Positions 45,277-46,183 of a stretch of 46,183 bases of DNA are shown here, in pieces. The stretch's first letter is position 1. Every line of letters starts with the position of its first letter. The translations under genes and the position numbers were made by a program. The stretch spans positions 1-46,183 of the forward strand of contig CAYNGD010000014.1 in NCBI GenBank assembly GCA_964396965.1. The letters run 5' to 3'. Source of the DNA: JABMRW01 sp964396965. Lineage in GTDB: Bacteria > Chloroflexota > Dehalococcoidia > Dehalococcoidales > BS750m-G39. Below the pieces are notes generated by a model. That model saw nothing but the letters and a program-made list of their open reading frames with translations. It had not been told where the DNA came from and searched no databases.

Positions 45277-46183
45277 ATGGCTTTAACACTAAATGAGGCA
45301 GCCAAGCTGTCCAACGATATGCTGCTCCAGGGTGTGGTCGAGACCATCGTCAAGGACTCGCCCGTCCTGCAGCAGATGCCCTTCATCGAGATTGTGGGCA
45401 ACGTCCTGACCTACAACCAGGAGAATACCCTGCCCACTATCGACTTCTACGACGTCGGCGATTCCTGGGCCGAGTCCACGCCGACCTTCGAGCAGAAGAC
45501 AGCCACCCTCAAGATTATGGGCGGTGACGCCGATGTCGATAACTTCCTCAAGGCCACCCGCAGCAACATCCAGGACCTGGAGGCGGCTGTGGTCGAGCTC
45601 AAGGCCAAGGCGCTGCGCGACAAGTTCGAGGAGACCTTCATCTACGGCGACGCCTCGGTCAACGCCAAGCAGTTCGACGGAATCAGGGGGCTGATTGACA
45701 CCGGCACTGCCGGTGACCAGTTAATCGCTATGGCTGATACCGGCGCCACCCTGACCCTGGCCAAGCTGGACGAGCTTATCGACGCGGTCAAGGGCGGCAA
45801 GCCCGACATGCTGCTGATGAGCCGCCGCTCCCGCCGCAAGCTCAACGCCCTGGTCAGGGCCGCTGGCGGCATGATGGAGACCGACCGGGACAACTGGGGC
45901 AACTTCGTCCAGCTCTGGGACGGTATCCCCGTCGGCGTCAACGACTGGATACTGGACACCCATACTTTGAGTGGCGGCGTGGAGACAGCCACCACCGGCG
46001 GCACATGCTCCACGATATACGCCTTCCAGATGGGGGAGGGAGCCCTCTGCGGCCTGACCAGCCCCGGCCACCTCACCGTGGAGCCAATCGGCTCGCTGGA
46101 GACCAAGGACGCATCGCGGACCCGCCTTAAGTGGTACTGCTCGCTGGCCCTGTTCAGCTCAATCAAGGCGGCCGCTTTAATCG
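45277..46183 (+). CDS. Phage major capsid protein, 3' end outside window
   Basis: The frame from ATG 45277 is open to the end (about 302 residues). It begins MALTLNEAAKLSNDMLL and contains the HK97-type core pattern VELKAKALRDKFEETFIYGD, then PDMLLMSRRSRRKLNAL and WDGIPVGVNDWI. These match major capsid proteins that self-assemble into heads. AAAGGAG precedes the start. The C-terminus is not visible. Confidence 0.85.
   Translation, partial: MALTLNEAAKLSNDMLLQGVVETIVKDSPVLQQMPFIEIVGNVLTYNQENTLPTIDFYDVGDSWAESTPTFEQKTATLKIMGGDADVDNFLKATRSNIQDLEAAVVELKAKALRDKFEETFIYGDASVNAKQFDGIRGLIDTGTAGDQLIAMADTGATLTLAKLDELIDAVKGGKPDMLLMSRRSRRKLNALVRAAGGMMETDRDNWGNFVQLWDGIPVGVNDWILDTHTLSGGVETATTGGTCSTIYAFQMGEGALCGLTSPGHLTVEPIGSLETKDASRTRLKWYCSLALFSSIKAAALI

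Overview
The window looks like a chromosomal stretch of a bacterium of the Chloroflexota, most likely class Dehalococcoidia. The basis is GC-rich coding DNA, the valS / HHH / secA / prs and glyA / yebC / ruvC / ruvA neighbourhoods, a membrane-anchored Holliday-junction-resolvase-like protein, and three crotonase genes. This placement is inference from gene content and order; no 16S gene is present.

Layout. (1) 1-2950: AT-richer accessory DNA with two tyrosine recombinases, one carrying an in-frame TGA and the other a zinc-ribbon insert, plus a small HTH-like ORF and an orphan 271-aa gene. It ends against the 3' end of a tRNA-CAT gene, as expected for an integrated element. (2) 3072-3345: repeat-rich intergenic DNA. 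(3) 3450-6428: a beta-oxidation / butanoyl-CoA operon (enoyl-CoA hydratase, 3-hydroxyacyl-CoA dehydrogenase, thiolase) behind a good promoter, then a convergent 58-aa zinc-knuckle gene. (4) 6748-14586: corA, a YhhQ-type transporter, an MBL hydrolase, a Mut7-C protein, then an operon for a second crotonase, NAD(P)HX repair (nnr) and two CoA-synthesis steps (coaX, coaBC), followed by a low-GC membrane protein. (5) 14731-24730: valS forward, converging on a long reverse operon (crotonase, small membrane protein, prs, secA, three small or orphan genes), with glyA behind its own promoter. (6) 24908-30995: yebC-ruvC-ruvA, a PRC-barrel protein, a resolvase-like protein, a PPC/DUF296 protein, a candidate small RNA, a ferredoxin-fold-like protein, dodecin and uvrB. 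(7) 30992-32570: a 48-aa basic protein, a low-GC DUF2806-like gene and a small membrane protein. (8) 32572-37449: reverse operon acpS-udg-rnj-ftsK. (9) 37804-42755: DUF72, a HAD phosphatase, a DUF5658-like membrane protein, an HTH / coiled-coil pair, and a secreted TIG-repeat surface protein. (10) 43044 to the end: the start of a phage-like structural module (Cys-rich HTH protein, portal, scaffold-like protein, major capsid protein) that runs off the window.

How it fits together. Most genes are housekeeping: CoA supply and CoA-ester metabolism, translation, secretion, recombination and repair, RNA decay and chromosome segregation. The unusual parts are the recombinase element at the tRNA, the dispersed inverted-repeat sequences at three loci, the candidate small RNA, two promoters placed so that the transcript should be nearly leaderless (uvrB and the DUF2806-like gene), and a capsid module with no terminase upstream. 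I saw no clear candidate for a complete new defence system; the best leads are the tRNA-bounded recombinase element and the capsid module.
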